Below are positions 16,776 through 25,907 of a stretch of DNA of 64,000 nucleotides, one piece after another. Within the stretch, counting starts at the first letter, position 1. The number at the start of each line of letters is the position of its first letter. The notes beneath the pieces were generated by a model that did no database searches, had not been told where the DNA came from, and was given only the letters and a program-made list of their open reading frames with translations. Location: assembly GCF_001425825.1 (NCBI RefSeq), contig NZ_LMDM01000049.1, positions 1 through 64,000 of the forward strand, in the 5' to 3' direction. The translations under genes were made by a program, and so were the position numbers. The DNA comes from Rhizobacter sp. Root1238 (lineage in GTDB: Bacteria > Pseudomonadota > Gammaproteobacteria > Burkholderiales > Burkholderiaceae_C).

Positions 16776-19124
16776 CTACGGGGGCGGGCCCACCATCGCC
16801 TTGGCGACGGCATCCAGCACGCGCGCGACATTGATCGGCTTGGTCCAGTAGTCGTCGAAACCGGCCGCGAGCGCGGCGTCGATCTGCGGCTGCATCGCGT
16901 CGGCCGACAGCGCGATGCAGCGCAGGCCGGCGGTGCGCGCATCGGTGCGCAGCTGGCGGATCAGCGCGATGCCGCTGGTGTCCGGCAGGTTCATGTCGAT
17001 CAGCAGCAGGTCCGGGGCCTGCTCGCACGCGGCCCTGAGGCCGGCGGCGCCGTCGTTGGCGACGCTCAGCCGCCACTGCGGGCGGCCTTTGAAGACCTCC
17101 TGCATCAGCATCACGTTCAGCGGCTCGTCCTCGATGTACAGCACGTGCTTCTGCGCCGCGGCGGGTGCCGTTGCGGGCGCGGCCGACGGCGCGGCGGCAC
17201 CGGGCCCCGGCACGGCACGGCCGGCCGGCAGCAGCAGCGTGAAGGTCGAACCCTCGCCCGGCGTGCTGCGCAACTGCAGCTCGCCCTGCATCGCGGCCGC
17301 CAGCGTGCGTGCGATCACGAGCCCGAGCCCGCTGCCTTCGATGCGGCGCTGCTCGGCGCCGAGCCGGTTGAACGGCTGGAACAGCTGCAGTTGCTGCGCG
17401 GTCGAGAGCCCCTCGCCCTCGTCGCGCACCGCCACCGCGACGCGTTCGCCCTGGTGCTGCAGCGCGAGCTCGACGGTGCCGCCGGGGCGGTTGTACTTGA
17501 TCGCGTTCGACAGCAGGTTCAACAGCACCTGCTCGACCGCGCGCGCATCGGCGGTCGCCCAGCAGCCGCCCGGACAGTGCGGCGCGAGCAGCCGGATGCC
17601 GGCGTTGTCGGCCAGCGGCTGGATCATCGCGAGGCAGCTGCCGGCCGCGGCGGCGAGGTCGACCGGCGCCGGCTTCAGCGAGAAATCCTCCTGCTCGATG
17701 CGCGCCAGGTTCAGCACGTCGTTGATCAGTTCCAGCAGGTGGCGGCCGGCGTGCATCACGCTGTCGATGCGGCGGCGCTGGTCGGGCGCGAGCGGGTGCA
17801 GCCGGTCGAGCGACATCAGCTGTGCGAAGCCGAGGATGCCGTTCAGCGGCGTGCGCAGCTCATGGCTGACGCGCGACAGGAACTCGCTCTTCGCGCGGTT
17901 CGCCTGCTCGGCCGCCTGCTTGTCGCGGCGCAGTTGCTCCAGCGCCGCCTGCTGCGTGATGTCGCGGCAGGTGCCGACCAGGCCGTCGACACGGCCGGCG
18001 GCGTCGTGCGTGCAACGCGCGAAGAGTTCGAGCATCGCCGGCACGCCGTCGGAGCGCAGCAAGCGGTAGCGGGTCTCCAGGCGGCCGTCGGTGGCCAGTG
18101 CGCGCTGCATCGCGGCCTCGGTGGCGGCGCGGTCGTCGGGATGCACCGCCGCGATGAAATCGGCGAGCGTGTGGTGCGCGAGCGGCCACGGCTGGTCGTG
18201 GTTCGTGCAGGCGCGCCGGTCGAAGCTGACCTCGCCGGTCGCGAGCGAATACTGCGCGACGCCGATGCCCGCCGCCTCGGCGGCCATGCTCCAGCGCTCC
18301 TCGCTGCCGCGCAGCGCGATCTCGGCCTGCTTCTGCGCGGTGGTGTCGGCGGTGAAGCCGTGCCACAGCGTCGAGCCGTCGGCCAGCCGTTCGGGCATCG
18401 CACGCGTTTCCATCCAGCGCACGCTGCCGTCGTCGCGCACGATGCGGTAGCTGCGCTGCCACGGCGACAGCGCACGTGCCGAGGCCTCGATGCTGTCGGC
18501 GTAGCCGCGCTGGTCGTCGGGGTGAAGCAGCCGGAACGGCACGGTCGGGTCGCCGCCGTTGCCGTCGCGCGGCGGCTCCACGCCGAACAGCTCGCGCGAG
18601 GCGTCGCTCGCATACGGGTAGCTGACCGTGCCGTCGGGGTGCAGCTGGAACTGGAAGATCACGCCCGGCACCTGCGACGACAGCTTGCGCAGCAGCTCGG
18701 CCTGCGCATGCGCGTGGCGCTCGGCGGCGATGTGCATCGACACGTCGCGCGCGGTGCCGCGGTAGCCGGTGAACTGCCCCTGCGCATCGAACACCGGCAC
18801 CGCGCTGCGCGAGATCTGCAGCACGCCGCGGCCGGTGTGCTTGTCGGTCAGCACGCGCGTGATCGGCCGGTGCTCGTGCAGCAGCTGGTGGAAGCCGCGA
18901 CCGCCGGGCAGCGGGTGGGCGAGCTCGTCGAGCAGCGGCGAATCGGCGATCTGCTGGCCGATGATCGACTGCGGCGGCAGCCCGGTGATGGCCTCGAACG
19001 CGCCCGAGACCCAGGTGTAGCGCAACTGCGCATCGGTCTCCCACATCCAATCGCCCGAGGCACGCGCGAAATCGAGCAGGCGCGCGCGCTCCAGGTCGGG
19101 CGGTGGGGGGTGCATGGCGGACAT
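16776..19124 (-). CDS. hybrid sensor histidine kinase with PAS domains and a receiver domain
   Basis: 782 residues without a membrane span, so cytosolic. Three PAS/PAC units (about 10-130, 140-270 and 275-400) precede a HisKA domain with the phospho-acceptor in 'FLSRVSHELRTPLNGILG', an HATPase_c domain ('NLLSNAIKYNRPGG', 'VRDEGEGLS', 'GSGLGLVIARTLA') and a C-terminal receiver whose phospho-acceptor is the Asp of 'LLLIDMNLPDTSG'. It probably senses redox or ligands through PAS and signals by phosphorelay; no cognate regulator is adjacent. Start is uncertain: ATG 19124 or 19115, neither with a good ribosome-binding site. Confidence 0.9.
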   Translation of the reverse strand: MSAMHPPPPDLERARLLDFARASGDWMWETDAQLRYTWVSGAFEAITGLPPQSIIGQQIADSPLLDELAHPLPGGRGFHQLLHEHRPITRVLTDKHTGRGVLQISRSAVPVFDAQGQFTGYRGTARDVSMHIAAERHAHAQAELLRKLSSQVPGVIFQFQLHPDGTVSYPYASDASRELFGVEPPRDGNGGDPTVPFRLLHPDDQRGYADSIEASARALSPWQRSYRIVRDDGSVRWMETRAMPERLADGSTLWHGFTADTTAQKQAEIALRGSEERWSMAAEAAGIGVAQYSLATGEVSFDRRACTNHDQPWPLAHHTLADFIAAVHPDDRAATEAAMQRALATDGRLETRYRLLRSDGVPAMLELFARCTHDAAGRVDGLVGTCRDITQQAALEQLRRDKQAAEQANRAKSEFLSRVSHELRTPLNGILGFAQLMSLDRLHPLAPDQRRRIDSVMHAGRHLLELINDVLNLARIEQEDFSLKPAPVDLAAAAGSCLAMIQPLADNAGIRLLAPHCPGGCWATADARAVEQVLLNLLSNAIKYNRPGGTVELALQHQGERVAVAVRDEGEGLSTAQQLQLFQPFNRLGAEQRRIEGSGLGLVIARTLAAAMQGELQLRSTPGEGSTFTLLLPAGRAVPGPGAAAPSAAPATAPAAAQKHVLYIEDEPLNVMLMQEVFKGRPQWRLSVANDGAAGLRAACEQAPDLLLIDMNLPDTSGIALIRQLRTDARTAGLRCIALSADAMQPQIDAALAAGFDDYWTKPINVARVLDAVAKAMVGPPP

Positions 19125-19312
19125 TGTCGAGCAGCGTCGCGCGCCACTCAAGCGGCGTGAACCCGCGCGCCGGCATCGTCGGCAGCTTGTCACGCAAGGC
19201 TGTAGGGCAACTCCCACACCCGCAAATTGGTTTGTCCGGCAGACCGCGGCACACGCCCTGCCTAAGCTTGCCGCACCGGCTCTCAGGCCATTCCCATCGA
19301 GGAGATATCAAC

Positions 19313-19858
19313 ATGACCAAGCAACAATCGCTCTCGTGCATCACCGCCGCCGTCGCCGCGCTGATGTTCAGCACCAGCGCCTTCGCCGCCGACAAGACCG
19401 CCTACGACCAGGCCAAGGCCTCGGCCAAATCGACGTATGAGGCATCGCACAAGCAGTGCGAATCCTTGTCGGGCAATGCCAAGGACATCTGCGTCGCCGA
19501 AGCGAAGGCTGCCCGCGTGAAGACCGAGGCGATGGCCGAAGCCGACTACAAGGGCACCGCGAAGGCGACCTACAAGGCGAAGGAAGACATCGCCGAGGCC
19601 GACTACAAGGTCGCGAAGGAACGCTGCGACGACAAGGCCGGCAACGACAAGGACGTCTGCGTGAAGGAAGCCAAGGCCGTCGAGACCAAGGCCAAGGCCG
19701 ATGCGAAGGCCGAGCGCGACACCAAGAAGGCGAATGCCGAAGCCACCGACGACAAGAAGACGGCGGCCTACAAGGCTGAAGCCGAGAAGTGCGACGCGCT
19801 GGCCGGCGATGCGAAGACGGCTTGCGTGAACAGCGCGAAGGCCAAGTACAACATGTGA
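19313..19858 (+). CDS. exported Lys/Ala-rich protein with three two-cysteine repeats
   Basis: 181 residues: a signal peptide ending 'STSAFAADK' (about residue 24), then three repeats of a module in which two cysteines are about 10 residues apart: 'QCESLSGNAKDICVAEAKA', 'RCDDKAGNDKDVCVKEAKA' and 'KCDALAGDAKTACVNSAKA'. Linkers are long, charged, alanine-rich helices. The cysteine spacing suggests helical hairpins each closed by a disulfide in the periplasm. Such proteins are sometimes labelled TolA-like because of composition, but no TolA membrane anchor or TolA-III domain is present. ATG 19313 has AGGAG upstream. Function unknown. Confidence 0.8.
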   Translation: MTKQQSLSCITAAVAALMFSTSAFAADKTAYDQAKASAKSTYEASHKQCESLSGNAKDICVAEAKAARVKTEAMAEADYKGTAKATYKAKEDIAEADYKVAKERCDDKAGNDKDVCVKEAKAVETKAKADAKAERDTKKANAEATDDKKTAAYKAEAEKCDALAGDAKTACVNSAKAKYNM

Positions 19859-19912
19859 TGACGGGTGCGCACGCCGGCCGCGAGGCCGGCGGCGTGCCGA
19901 CCGGAGACCACC

Positions 19913-20074
19913 ATGAGCTTCTTCATCGCTGCAACCATCACCGTCGTCACGGCGGTCGGTCTCCTGGTCGCGTTGATCGCGCTGCTGCTGCAGCCGAACG
20001 TCGAGGAGTTGATCCAGGGCAACTGGGTCACCGATGCGTCGGACGCAGAAGGCTCCGCCGTTCGCAATGGGTAG
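19913..20074 (+). CDS. 53-residue single-span membrane protein
   Basis: A small frame with GGAG eight bases before ATG 19913. The product has one long hydrophobic segment (about 2-28, 'FFIAATITVVTAVGLLVALIALLL') and a short polar, acidic tail. It follows the Cys-repeat protein by 54 bases, with a GCCGGCC..GGCCGGC hairpin (about 19873-19890) in between, so the two may be co-transcribed. Not recognised. Confidence 0.55.
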   Translation: MSFFIAATITVVTAVGLLVALIALLLQPNVEELIQGNWVTDASDAEGSAVRNG

Positions 20075-20079
20075 ATGAC

Positions 20080-20178
20080 GACCCCTCGCCCGGCGGGTAC
20101 GCCGGGCGGTCCCCCGCGGGGACCGCGGGCCGGCTTGGGAGCGGCCCGGCGCTCGGCCCGCTCCCGCTCGGCGGGTGC
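20080..20178. repeat. multi-hairpin GC-rich intergenic element (copy C)
   Basis: The spacer between two convergent genes holds three successive stems: CCCGGCG-ggta-CGCCGGG (20089-20106), GGTCCCCCGCGGGGACC (20107-20123) and GGGAGCGG..CCGCTCCC (about 20137-20165). It ends in a GCTCAGCCC motif also seen in the 10041-10110 element. It occupies the whole gap and may work as a two-way transcription barrier. Confidence 0.5.
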
Positions 20179-20784
20179 TCAGCCCTGCTGCAGGCGCCGC
20201 TGCACGAAATCGAGCCGGTCCTGCCCCCAGAAGATCTCGCCGTCGATCACGTAGCTCGGCGCGCCGAACACGCCGGCCGCGATCGCTTCTTCCGAATCCT
20301 GTTCATAGCGCTCGTGCACCGCCTGCGAGTGCGCGTCGTCCATGCGCTGCGCCGGCAGGCCCTGCTCGGCCACGATCGCCTGCAGCACCGCCAGGTCGGC
20401 GATGTTGCGTTCTTCGACCCACACCGCCCGCAGCACCGCCGTCGTGATGCGCAGCGCCGCATCGGTGCCGTCCTTCATGTCGACCGCGATGATCAGCTGC
20501 GAGGCGTCATCGCTGTTGACCGGGAAGTACTTCGGCTGCAGGTTGATCGGCTGGTTCAGCCACGCGCTGAAGCGCTTCAGCTCGACCAGGCGGTAGGCCT
20601 GGCGTTGCGGCGCGCGCTTCGACAGCGGCAGGCCGCCCGACACCGGAAACACCTTGCCGCCCAGGTCGACCGGCAGCACGTTGACCTTGGCACCGGCGGC
20701 CGCCGCGATCTCGCAGAAGCGCTGGTGGCCGAGGTAGGTGTAGGGCGAGTGCGGGGACAGGTAGTAATCAACAGTCAGGCTCAC
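20179..20784 (-). CDS. 2-hydroxychromene-2-carboxylate isomerase family protein (DsbA-like fold)
   Basis: 201 residues of the DsbA/HCCA-isomerase family (kappa-class GST-like). It starts with 'VDYYLSPHSPYTYLGHQRF', where Ser replaces the thioredoxin cysteines as in HCCA isomerases, and carries 'GVFGAPSYVIDGEIFWGQDRLDFV' near the C-terminus. The reference enzyme isomerises hydroxychromene carboxylate in naphthalene breakdown using glutathione, but no aromatic pathway is nearby, so the substrate here is unknown. Start ATG 20784 has GAGGAG upstream. Confidence 0.88.
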   Translation of the reverse strand: MSLTVDYYLSPHSPYTYLGHQRFCEIAAAAGAKVNVLPVDLGGKVFPVSGGLPLSKRAPQRQAYRLVELKRFSAWLNQPINLQPKYFPVNSDDASQLIIAVDMKDGTDAALRITTAVLRAVWVEERNIADLAVLQAIVAEQGLPAQRMDDAHSQAVHERYEQDSEEAIAAGVFGAPSYVIDGEIFWGQDRLDFVQRRLQQG

Positions 20785-20851
20785 GGCAGGCTCCTCTCGA
20801 AGGGCTGCAGTCTAGCCACGTCCGGTGACACCGGTCGTGCGGGTGTTCCCG

Positions 20852-23851
20852 TCACTCGGCCAGCAGGGGCTTCAGGTACTGCCCGGTGAAGCTTGCCGGG
20901 TTTGCTGCTATGTCTTCCGGCGTGCCGCTCGCCACCACCATGCCGCCGCCGGCGCCGCCCTCGGGACCCATGTCGACCAGCCAGTCGGCGGTCTTGATGA
21001 CGTCCAGGTTGTGCTCGATCACGACGATGGTGTTGCCGGCGTCGCGCAGCTGGTGCAGCACCCGCAGCAGCAGGTCGATGTCGGCGAAATGCAGCCCGGT
21101 GGTCGGCTCGTCGAGGATGTACAGCGTGCGGCCGGTGTCGCGCTTGGACAGCTCCAGCGCCAGCTTGACCCGCTGCGCCTCGCCGCCCGACAGCGTGGTC
21201 GCGCTCTGGCCGAGCCGCACGTAGCCGAGGCCGACGTCGAGCAGCGTCTGCAGCTTGCGCGCGATGTTGGGCACGGCGTTGAAGTACGCATGCGCGTCCT
21301 CCACCGTCATCTCCAGCACCTCGGTGATGTTGCGGCCCTTGTAGAGCACCTCCAGCGTCTCGCGGTTGTAGCGCTTGCCGTGGCACACGTCGCAGGGCAC
21401 GTAGACGTCGGGCAGGAAGTGCATCTCGACCTTCAGCACGCCGTCGCCCTGGCAGGCCTCGCAGCGGCCGCCGGCCACGTTGAAGCTGAAGCGGCCGGCG
21501 CCGTAGCCGCGCTCCTTCGCGGTGTTCATTTCGGCGAACAGCTCGCGGATCGGCGTGAACAGCCCGGTGTAGGTGGCCGGGTTGCTGCGCGGCGTGCGGC
21601 CGATCGGGCTCTGGTCGACATTGATGACCTTGTCGAAGACGTCCAGGCCCTCGATGCTGTCGTGCGCCTCGGGTTCGGCATGGCTGCCGTACAGCTTGCG
21701 CGCGACCGTGGCATACAGCGTGTCGTTGACCAGCGTGCTCTTGCCCGAGCCGGACACGCCGGTCACGCAGGTCAGCAGCCCGACCGGGATCTCGACCGTC
21801 ACGCCCTTCAGGTTGTTGCCGCGCGCGTTGACGATGCGCAGCGACTGCGGCCCGGCGTCGTCGTCCTTGCGGTCCTGCAGCCGGTGGCGCTTTGCCGGCA
21901 CCGCGATGCGCAGCACGCGCGACAGGTAGCGGCCGGTCAGCGATTCGGCGCTGGCCGCCACCGCGTCGGGCGTGCCCTGCGCGATCACGTGGCCGCCGTG
22001 CACGCCGGCGCCCGGGCCCATGTCGATCACGTGGTCGGCGGCGCGGATCGCGTCTTCGTCATGCTCCACCACCAGCACGCTGTTGCCGATGTCGCGCAGG
22101 TGGCGCAGCGTTCCGATCAGGCGGTCGTTGTCGCGCTGGTGCAGACCGATGCTCGGTTCGTCGAGCACGTACATCACGCCGGTCAGCCCGGAGCCGATCT
22201 GGCTGGCCAGCCGGATGCGCTGCGCCTCGCCGCCCGACAGCGTGTCGGCGCTGCGGTCCAGGCTCAGGTAGTTCAGCCCGACGTCGTTCAGGAACTTCAG
22301 CCGCGAGCGGATCTCGCGCACCACCTTGTCGGCGATCTCGGCCTTCGCGCCGCGCAGCTTCAGGCTGCCGAAGTAGTGCAGGCACTCGCGCAGCGTGAAG
22401 TGCTCGACGCGGTAGATCGGCTCGCCCTTCCTGTTGCCGGCGTCGCTGCCCGCGTGGTCGTCTTCACCCTGCAGGAACACGTTGCGCGCCTCGCGCCGCA
22501 GCCGCGTGCCTTCGCAGTCGGGGCACGGGCGGGCGGCCTGGTAGCGGGCCAGGTCCTCGCGCACCGCGGCCGAGTCGGTTTCCTTGTAGCGCCGCTCGAA
22601 GGTCGGGATGATCCCTTCGAACGGGTGCATGCGCTTGACGCTGCGCGGCTTGCCCTTCGCGCTGCCGCTGCCTTCGCCCTCGTAGACGAACGCGATGTCC
22701 TCGTCGCCGGAGCCGTACAGCAGCACCTGCTGCCCCTGCTTCGGCAACTCTTCGAACGGCTGGTCGATGTCGAACTTGTAGTGCTTGGCGACGCTCTCGA
22801 GCAGCGAGAAGGTGTAGCCGTTGCGGCGGTCCCAGCCCTTCACCGCGCCGCTGGCCAGGCTCAGCGACGGGAAGGCGACGACGCGCTCCGGGTCGAACGC
22901 GGTCACCAGCCCCAGTCCGTCGCAGCTCGGGCAGGCGCCGACCGGCGAGTTGAACGAGAACAGCCGCGGCTCCAGCTCGCTCAGCGAGTAGCTGCAGATC
23001 GGGCACGCGAACTTGCTGGAGAACAGGTGCTCGCGGCCATGGTCCATCTCGAGCGCCATCGCGCGGCCCTGCGCAATGCGCAGCGCCGCCTCGAAGCTCT
23101 CGGCCAGGCGCTGGCGCAGCCCGCTGGCGGCCGCGTCGGGCTGCACCTTCACGCGGTCGATCACGACGTCGATGTCGTGCTTCTCGGCCTTCTTCAGCTT
23201 CGGCAGCTCGGCGGCCTCGTGCGTCTGCCCGTCGATGCGGAAGCGGATGTAGCCCTGGGCCTGCATCTCGGCGAACAGGTCGGTGAACTCGCCCTTGCGG
23301 TCGCGCACCACCGGCGCCAGCACCATCAGCCTGGTCTCTTCGGGCAGCGCGAGCACGGTGTCGACCATCTGGCTGACGCTCTGCGCCTGCAGCGGAACAT
23401 GGTGGTCGGGACAGAACGGCGTGCCGGCGCGCGCATACAGCAGGCGCAGGTAGTCGTGGATCTCGGTGACGGTGCCGACGGTGGAGCGCGGGTTGTGGCT
23501 GGTCGCCTTCTGCTCGATGCTGATCGCCGGGCTCAGCCCCTCTATCACGTCGACGTCGGGCTTGTCCATCAGCTGCAGGAACTGGCGCGCATAGGCGCTC
23601 AGGCTCTCGACGTAGCGCCGGTGGCCCTCGGCATACAGCGTGTCGAACGCGAGGCTCGACTTGCCCGAGCCGCTCAGCCCGGTGATCACCACCAGCTTGT
23701 TGCGCGGGATGTCGAGGTCGATGTTCTTCAGGTTGTGCGTGCGGGCGCCGCGCACGCGGATCAGCGGCAGCTCGATCGAGGCGCCCGGAGTGGGTGGGGT
23801 CGCGGCGGAGGCCGCCGCAACGGCAGGGGCAGGGGGTCGGGGCGCGGGCAT
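20852..23851 (-). CDS. uvrA: excinuclease ABC subunit UvrA
   Basis: 999 residues, slightly longer than the usual 940-960 because of a low-complexity N-terminal extension of about 24 residues and an insert near residues 460-480. Both ATPase halves are intact: Walker A '[12 protein letters not shown]' and '[12 protein letters not shown]', signature '[13 protein letters not shown]' and '[13 protein letters not shown]', and zinc-finger cysteines ('CPICSYS', 'CPSCDGLG', 'RCEACQGDG', '[10 protein letters not shown]'). UvrA recognises bulky DNA lesions for nucleotide excision repair. A start nearer '[16 protein letters not shown]' is possible if the alanine-rich leader is not translated. Confidence 0.97.
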   Translation of the reverse strand: MPAPRPPAPAVAAASAATPPTPGASIELPLIRVRGARTHNLKNIDLDIPRNKLVVITGLSGSGKSSLAFDTLYAEGHRRYVESLSAYARQFLQLMDKPDVDVIEGLSPAISIEQKATSHNPRSTVGTVTEIHDYLRLLYARAGTPFCPDHHVPLQAQSVSQMVDTVLALPEETRLMVLAPVVRDRKGEFTDLFAEMQAQGYIRFRIDGQTHEAAELPKLKKAEKHDIDVVIDRVKVQPDAAASGLRQRLAESFEAALRIAQGRAMALEMDHGREHLFSSKFACPICSYSLSELEPRLFSFNSPVGACPSCDGLGLVTAFDPERVVAFPSLSLASGAVKGWDRRNGYTFSLLESVAKHYKFDIDQPFEELPKQGQQVLLYGSGDEDIAFVYEGEGSGSAKGKPRSVKRMHPFEGIIPTFERRYKETDSAAVREDLARYQAARPCPDCEGTRLRREARNVFLQGEDDHAGSDAGNRKGEPIYRVEHFTLRECLHYFGSLKLRGAKAEIADKVVREIRSRLKFLNDVGLNYLSLDRSADTLSGGEAQRIRLASQIGSGLTGVMYVLDEPSIGLHQRDNDRLIGTLRHLRDIGNSVLVVEHDEDAIRAADHVIDMGPGAGVHGGHVIAQGTPDAVAASAESLTGRYLSRVLRIAVPAKRHRLQDRKDDDAGPQSLRIVNARGNNLKGVTVEIPVGLLTCVTGVSGSGKSTLVNDTLYATVARKLYGSHAEPEAHDSIEGLDVFDKVINVDQSPIGRTPRSNPATYTGLFTPIRELFAEMNTAKERGYGAGRFSFNVAGGRCEACQGDGVLKVEMHFLPDVYVPCDVCHGKRYNRETLEVLYKGRNITEVLEMTVEDAHAYFNAVPNIARKLQTLLDVGLGYVRLGQSATTLSGGEAQRVKLALELSKRDTGRTLYILDEPTTGLHFADIDLLLRVLHQLRDAGNTIVVIEHNLDVIKTADWLVDMGPEGGAGGGMVVASGTPEDIAANPASFTGQYLKPLLAE

Positions 23852-23952
23852 CGGGTCGCAGGCACGAAACCGGACATCATAAAGGCCCGAGGTTTCATGC
23901 GGTGGTCACGGGTCACCGCCGACCCGCGGATGCCGGCAGATCCGCCGCCCCG

Positions 23953-25122
23953 TCAGGGCGTCGCCTGCTCCAGCGCCTGGCGCAGTGCCGCCAGCGTCGC
24001 CGCATCCAGCGGCGCGCGCCATGTCTCGCCGACATCGCGCCGCTCCCACACCAACGCATCGTCGGTGACCTGCAGGCGTTGCGTGACCTCGCCGTCGCGC
24101 AACAGCTGCAGCTCGGTGCCCGGCGCCGGTCGGACGTTGCCGAGGCTCTGCCAGCGCCCGCGCGATGCGGCGTCCAGGCGGCCGAGCCACTGGCTCACGG
24201 CATTGTCGAACGGGTGCTGCGGGCCGCCGGGGCGCTGCCAGTACCAGTGCGTCGCGTCGCTGGTGATCTGCTGGCGCAACTGCGCGATGGCCGGGCCGCC
24301 GGCGAATCCGGCCTGCAGGCCGGCCGGCGCGGCCGCGTCGGGGACCACGGCCAGCGAGGCCGGTGCGGCCGCCTTGGCCGGGGCGACGCGCGCTGGGCGA
24401 TCGGCGGTGCCGTCGCTGCGCTCGCGGCTCTCGTTGCGGCTGCGTTCGCTCAAGGTGCCGGCCGCGGCGGCAGGCGGCGGTGGCGCTGCAACTGGCGCGG
24501 GCGCGGGCGCGGGCGTGGGCGTGGGCGTGGGCGTGGGCGTGGGCGTGGGCGCCGGCGCGGTCGGTCGCGGCATCTGCAGCGTCGATTCCTCGGCCACGAT
24601 GCGCGGGTCGGTGGCCGTGTCGCGACGCGGGGCGTCTTGCGCCTGCCGCGGCGCTGCGGGCGGCTGCTTCGGCTTCTCGGTGCGCACCGACGGCGCGGGT
24701 GCGGGCGCCGGCGCTGGCGCGGCCGCCCCCGCGATCGATGCTTCGGCGCCCTTCTTCTTCTCCGACGCCGGGGATGCCGGCTCCGCGGCCGGTGCAGCCG
24801 GCGCCTGCACCGCGGCACGCGGCGGCAGGGCCTCTTCCGGCGGGCGCTCGCGCCACAGCAGGCCGGCGAAACCGATCACCACGACTCCGGCCAGCGCACC
24901 GGCAAAGCGCGGGCTGCCGATCCACTGCCACAGCCGCCGTGGCCACGATGGTGCCGCTGCCGCCACCCGGCGCCCCTCGCGCGCCTTCGCCTGCGCCTCG
25001 CGCAGGATCAGGTCGCGCAGCGCCGCCGGCGCCGCCGCGTCGGCGTCCGGCGCATGGCGCAGCGCCTGCCGCAGGTGGCGGTCGCGTTCGATGTCGTGCT
25101 CGGTGCCGGCCGGGTCGCTCAT
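23953..25122 (-). CDS. anti-sigma-like membrane protein with proline-rich linker
   Basis: 389 residues. A cytosolic N-terminal region of about 65 residues ('RDRHLRQALRHAPDADA', 'LRDLILREAQAKAREGRR') resembles short zinc-free anti-sigma domains. One membrane span follows (about 80-98), then a very long Ala/Pro linker with a TPTPTP tract, and a folded C-terminal domain (about 275-389). The ATG overlaps the stop of the ECF sigma gene (ATGA), the normal arrangement for a sigma/anti-sigma pair. No named family is certain; the function is inferred from position and topology. Confidence 0.75.
   Translation of the reverse strand: MSDPAGTEHDIERDRHLRQALRHAPDADAAAPAALRDLILREAQAKAREGRRVAAAAPSWPRRLWQWIGSPRFAGALAGVVVIGFAGLLWRERPPEEALPPRAAVQAPAAPAAEPASPASEKKKGAEASIAGAAAPAPAPAPAPSVRTEKPKQPPAAPRQAQDAPRRDTATDPRIVAEESTLQMPRPTAPAPTPTPTPTPTPTPAPAPAPVAAPPPPAAAAGTLSERSRNESRERSDGTADRPARVAPAKAAAPASLAVVPDAAAPAGLQAGFAGGPAIAQLRQQITSDATHWYWQRPGGPQHPFDNAVSQWLGRLDAASRGRWQSLGNVRPAPGTELQLLRDGEVTQRLQVTDDALVWERRDVGETWRAPLDAATLAALRQALEQATP
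24511..24550. repeat. hexanucleotide tandem repeat (GGGCGT, 6.7 copies) inside the anti-sigma-like gene
   Basis: Perfect GGGCGT repeats on the plus strand, encoding alternating Thr-Pro on the minus strand; a related GGGCGC run (Ala-Pro) precedes it at about 24492-24510. Each unit adds exactly two codons, so copy-number change lengthens or shortens the periplasmic linker without breaking the frame. Confidence 0.9.
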
Positions 25123-25751
25123 CGCGAAGCCTCCGTGCCGTTCAACGGCGCGAGGTACGCCCCCATGCAGCTGCGCAGCTTGCTCATCGCATAGCGCAGC
25201 CGTGTCTTCGCGGTCTCGAAGCCGACCTCCAGCGCGCGCGCCACCTCGGCCAGCGGCAGCTCGTCGTCGTGGTGCAGCAGGAAGGCGCTGCGCTGCGGCA
25301 GCGGCAGCTCCTCCAGGCAGGCCAGCAGGCGCTCGCCGGCCCGGCGCCAGAACGCGATGTCCTCGCCCTGCGGCGCCGGCCACTGCTGCCACGGCACGCC
25401 GTTCGCCGCGTCGGGCTCCCACGGCGCTTCGTCGTCATCGGTCGTGATCGACACCTCGCGGCCGCTGCGCCGCCACACATCGATCACCCGGTGGTGCGCC
25501 AGCGTGAACAGCCAGGTGCGAAAGCTCGCGCCCTGCGGCTGCCAGCTGGCGCGGGCATGGACCACGCGCAGCCAGGTGTCCTGGAACACCTCGTCGGCCT
25601 GCGCCGCGAGCGCGCTGCCGAGCAGCCGGCGCACGAAGCGGTACAGCCCGGCCTGGTGGCGGGTGTACAGGGCTTCGAAGGCGGCCGCGTCGCCGCGCGC
25701 ATAGGCACTCATCAGCTGGTCGTCGTCGGTGGTGTCGGGGCCGGGTTGCAT
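25119..25751 (-). CDS. ECF-type RNA polymerase sigma factor
   Basis: 210 residues with sigma region 2 (about 22-95: 'FEALYTRHQAGLYRFVRRLLG', 'DEVFQDTWLRVVHA', 'FRTWLFTLAHHRVIDVWRR') and region 4 (about 145-200: 'LEELPLPQRSAFLLHHDDEL', 'EVARALEVGFETAKTRLRYAMSKLR'). An acidic linker joins them. It should direct polymerase to a small envelope-stress or signal-specific regulon, probably under control of the coupled downstream membrane protein. It diverges from the vWA lipoprotein gene, a likely target. Confidence 0.93.
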   Translation of the reverse strand: MQPGPDTTDDDQLMSAYARGDAAAFEALYTRHQAGLYRFVRRLLGSALAAQADEVFQDTWLRVVHARASWQPQGASFRTWLFTLAHHRVIDVWRRSGREVSITTDDDEAPWEPDAANGVPWQQWPAPQGEDIAFWRRAGERLLACLEELPLPQRSAFLLHHDDELPLAEVARALEVGFETAKTRLRYAMSKLRSCMGAYLAPLNGTEASR

Positions 25752-25802
25752 GGCATGGCAGTCTGCCTGATACCGATGGTGTTACGCGCGGCGGCACGCA
25801 AC

Positions 25803-25849
25803 GGGGTGAAACGACGGGCCGCAAAAAGAATTCGCACCCGGTTCACCCC
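25803..25849. promoter_or_regulatory. inverted repeat in the sigma / vWA divergent promoter region
   Basis: GGGGTGAA (25803-25810) and TTCACCCC (25842-25849) are perfect inverted copies 31 bases apart, centred in the 156-base spacer. GAACCGG, similar to ECF -35 elements, overlaps the right arm on the minus strand (25838-25844), but I could not find a -10 at proper spacing. The symmetry suggests paired promoters or a shared operator for the two divergent genes. Confidence 0.35.
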
Positions 25850-25907
25850 ATCGTGCCGGCTGCCGCGTGTCAGCCCGGGTCACGTTCCGACAACCCTGGA
25901 GACCCGC

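Noticed and set aside
19313-19858. TolA
   Set aside because: Composition is similar, but there is a cleavable signal peptide, no membrane anchor and no TolA C-terminal domain.
20179-20784. Part of a naphthalene-degradation pathway
   Set aside because: The isomerase-family gene stands alone with no ring-cleavage or dioxygenase genes nearby.
24492-24550. Tandem repeats as a possible CRISPR array
   Set aside because: Units are six bases with no spacers and encode Thr-Pro within a real gene.
15084-25447. Very long open frames antisense or out of phase to the kinase, uvrA and sigma-factor genes
   Set aside because: They overlap genes with clear conserved motifs, are Arg/Ala-rich with no domains, and arise because GC-rich DNA has few stop codons.
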